Below, piece after piece: positions 62,864 to 64,000 of a stretch of 64,000 nucleotides of DNA. The notes beneath the pieces are model-generated. The model did not search any database, was not told the origin of the DNA, and worked only from the letters and a program-made list of their open reading frames with translations. How positions within the stretch are numbered: the first letter of the stretch is position 1; every line of letters begins with the position of its first letter. The translations under genes were made by a program, and so were the position numbers. Source of the DNA: UBA6623 sp965238125 (GTDB lineage: Bacteria > Acidobacteriota > Terriglobia > Bryobacterales > UBA6623); the NCBI GenBank assembly GCA_965238125.1, contig OZ250179.1, positions 2,480,001 to 2,544,000 on the forward strand, written 5' to 3'.

Positions 62864-64000
62864 GTGACCAGGCTGCAACTCACGCTCGCCGCACTGCTGC
62901 TCGTCTATTCCCTCGTCTCGATCGTCGCCGAATCGACCGCCGCCGGGAGCCTGTCCGCGAATCTCGCCTATTGCCGGTTGCTGCCTTGCTCCCGTGAGCT
63001 GCCCGAACTCGCCCGCGCCGCGCTTTGGAAAAACGGCGAAATCGACGACGCCGGCGTCCTTGCCGGCTTCCGCGAGGCGCTCGACCGCGACCCGGCCTCG
63101 CCTTTCCGGTGGTGCGATCTCGGCGAAGCCTACCTGCGAATGGGCAGCGAACGCGAGGCACGCCACTGCTTCGAGCAAGCGGTCAAACGCGGCTCGTTCT
63201 CACCGCGCATACTGATGCGGGCCGCGAACTTCCATTTCACCGTCGGCGAGCCGTCGATAGCGCTGGGCTTGAGTGCTCGGTGCCTGGCCGGGACTCGGGA
63301 CTACGACGCGACCGTCTTTCGCCAATACGAACGACTGCGGGTCCCGCTTAGCGACATCCTCGAACACGGTCTGCCGCCGCGACAGGAAGCCGTGCAGTCG
63401 TGGTTCCTTTTCCTGATGCGCCCCGGCGCGGAGTCGGATAACGACGCCGCCCTTGACGCCGGTTGGCGGAGGATGGTCGATCGAGGTTTCAGCGACGACG
63501 ACCTGCTCAGCCGTTACGTCTCGCTGTTGCTGCGGCGCAAGCGCTACGAGGAGGCTGTCGAGGTGCAAGCGGCGTTCCATGACCGCGACAGGCCTGACCC
63601 CAATACCGGGACGGAGTCGGTATCGGGTGGGAATCTACTCTTTAACGCGGGCTTTGAACGTTCCCAGAGCGGCTCTCCGCTCGACTGGCGCGTCCGGCCT
63701 CTGGAAGGGGTCGAGGTCAAGCGTGAGGTCCCCGAAGCAGCCCAAGCGAAGACGGCGCTGCGGATCGACTTTCGCGAGGCCGGGAACCCCGACTATCGCC
63801 ACGTCTCACAGCAAGTCGTGGTTGGGGGCGAACGTCTCGCCTTCCGCGCCGCCGTCCGCGGCGAGGGCCTCGGCGGCCGGGGCATCGGGTTTCAGATCGT
63901 CGACGCTGAAGCGCCTCACAGGTTCGCCGTGACAACCAAACACATTCGAGGGACGACCCCTTGGACTACGCTCGAAGCCGAGGTCGCCCCCCCACGCGAC
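62864..64000 (+). CDS. Exported TPR protein (partial)
   Basis: At least 379 codons, open at the window edge. Begins GTG with a signal anchor (RLQLTLAALLLVYSLVSIVA). Then TPR repeats (FRWCDLGEAYLRMGSEREAR, MRAANFHFTVGEPSIALGLS), helical segments, and from about residue 255 a beta-sandwich, LLFNAGFERSQSGSPLDWRV, resembling a carbohydrate-binding or DUF642-type module. This architecture is often found near exopolysaccharide ligase genes. The real role is unknown. The gene follows IS110 by about 140 bases. Confidence 0.65.
   Translation, partial: MTRLQLTLAALLLVYSLVSIVAESTAAGSLSANLAYCRLLPCSRELPELARAALWKNGEIDDAGVLAGFREALDRDPASPFRWCDLGEAYLRMGSEREARHCFEQAVKRGSFSPRILMRAANFHFTVGEPSIALGLSARCLAGTRDYDATVFRQYERLRVPLSDILEHGLPPRQEAVQSWFLFLMRPGAESDNDAALDAGWRRMVDRGFSDDDLLSRYVSLLLRRKRYEEAVEVQAAFHDRDRPDPNTGTESVSGGNLLFNAGFERSQSGSPLDWRVRPLEGVEVKREVPEAAQAKTALRIDFREAGNPDYRHVSQQVVVGGERLAFRAAVRGEGLGGRGIGFQIVDAEAPHRFAVTTKHIRGTTPWTTLEAEVAPPRD

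Overview
The window is a GC-rich bacterial chromosomal segment with genes on both strands. Several features point to a Gram-negative soil or environmental lineage close to Acidobacteriota: a VWFA-related protein of the type common in acidobacteria, a Ser/Thr kinase fused to a TolB-like propeller, remnants of a winged-helix/TPR regulator, a DUF1549/DUF1553 plus DUF1501 pair (also common in Planctomycetes and Verrucomicrobia), and kdsB, which implies LPS. The assignment is inference from gene content; no rRNA gene is present, and I recognised no tRNA.

Layout. 1-974 is the 5' part of an S41 protease. 1520-4938 carries a sugar isomerase/epimerase, asnS and ddl. 5123-9780 has a propeller fragment and a DUF1549/DUF1501 pair whose second gene is frameshifted. 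9781-11478 is gene-free and built of duplicated sequence. 11479-15423 holds an EAL protein, an intact IS630 element with a -1 frameshift site, an exported unknown and rnc. 15684-18392 encodes two exported TPR proteins, followed by a YdjC deacetylase and a second intact IS630-type element. 20994-28397 has an exported metzincin-like protein, a collapsed regulator, an MFS transporter, a DHH phosphoesterase, thiC and a methyltransferase. 28558-31502 is a minus-strand trmH-rarA-SDR group. 31814-40447 holds a dicarboxylate symporter, a NicO transporter, a VWFA protein, NfeD/stomatin, a sugar isomerase, an HDOD protein and a DUF5658 protein. 40457-45563 is a four-gene minus-strand group (CopD-like, ygfZ, PP2C, glnE). 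45662-50791 has an MBL hydrolase, the kinase-propeller and its truncated paralog. 51119-53414 has TRAP permease genes and a YgiT-type antitoxin. 53676-58317 has rpsO-pnp and an amidohydrolase. The rest holds fxsA, kdsB, an exported protein, an IS110 transposase and an incomplete TPR gene.

The most unusual property is the density of dispersed, mostly palindromic intergenic repeats. At least eight families can be recognised by eye. One, at 1034-1319 and 23045-23320, looks like a miniature inverted-repeat transposable element of about 280 bp: both copies have similar terminal inverted repeats and each is flanked by a different, near-perfect 9-bp direct repeat. A second palindrome family has a copy inside the kinase gene, where it encodes part of a linker. 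Repeats also supply a stop codon (ydjC), sit directly against start codons, and appear nested in each other.

Functionally the genes are mostly housekeeping (translation, RNA decay, cell wall, thiamine, nitrogen control, recombination) with a signalling layer (EAL, HDOD, kinase, PP2C). No prophage, CRISPR array or recognisable defence island is visible.
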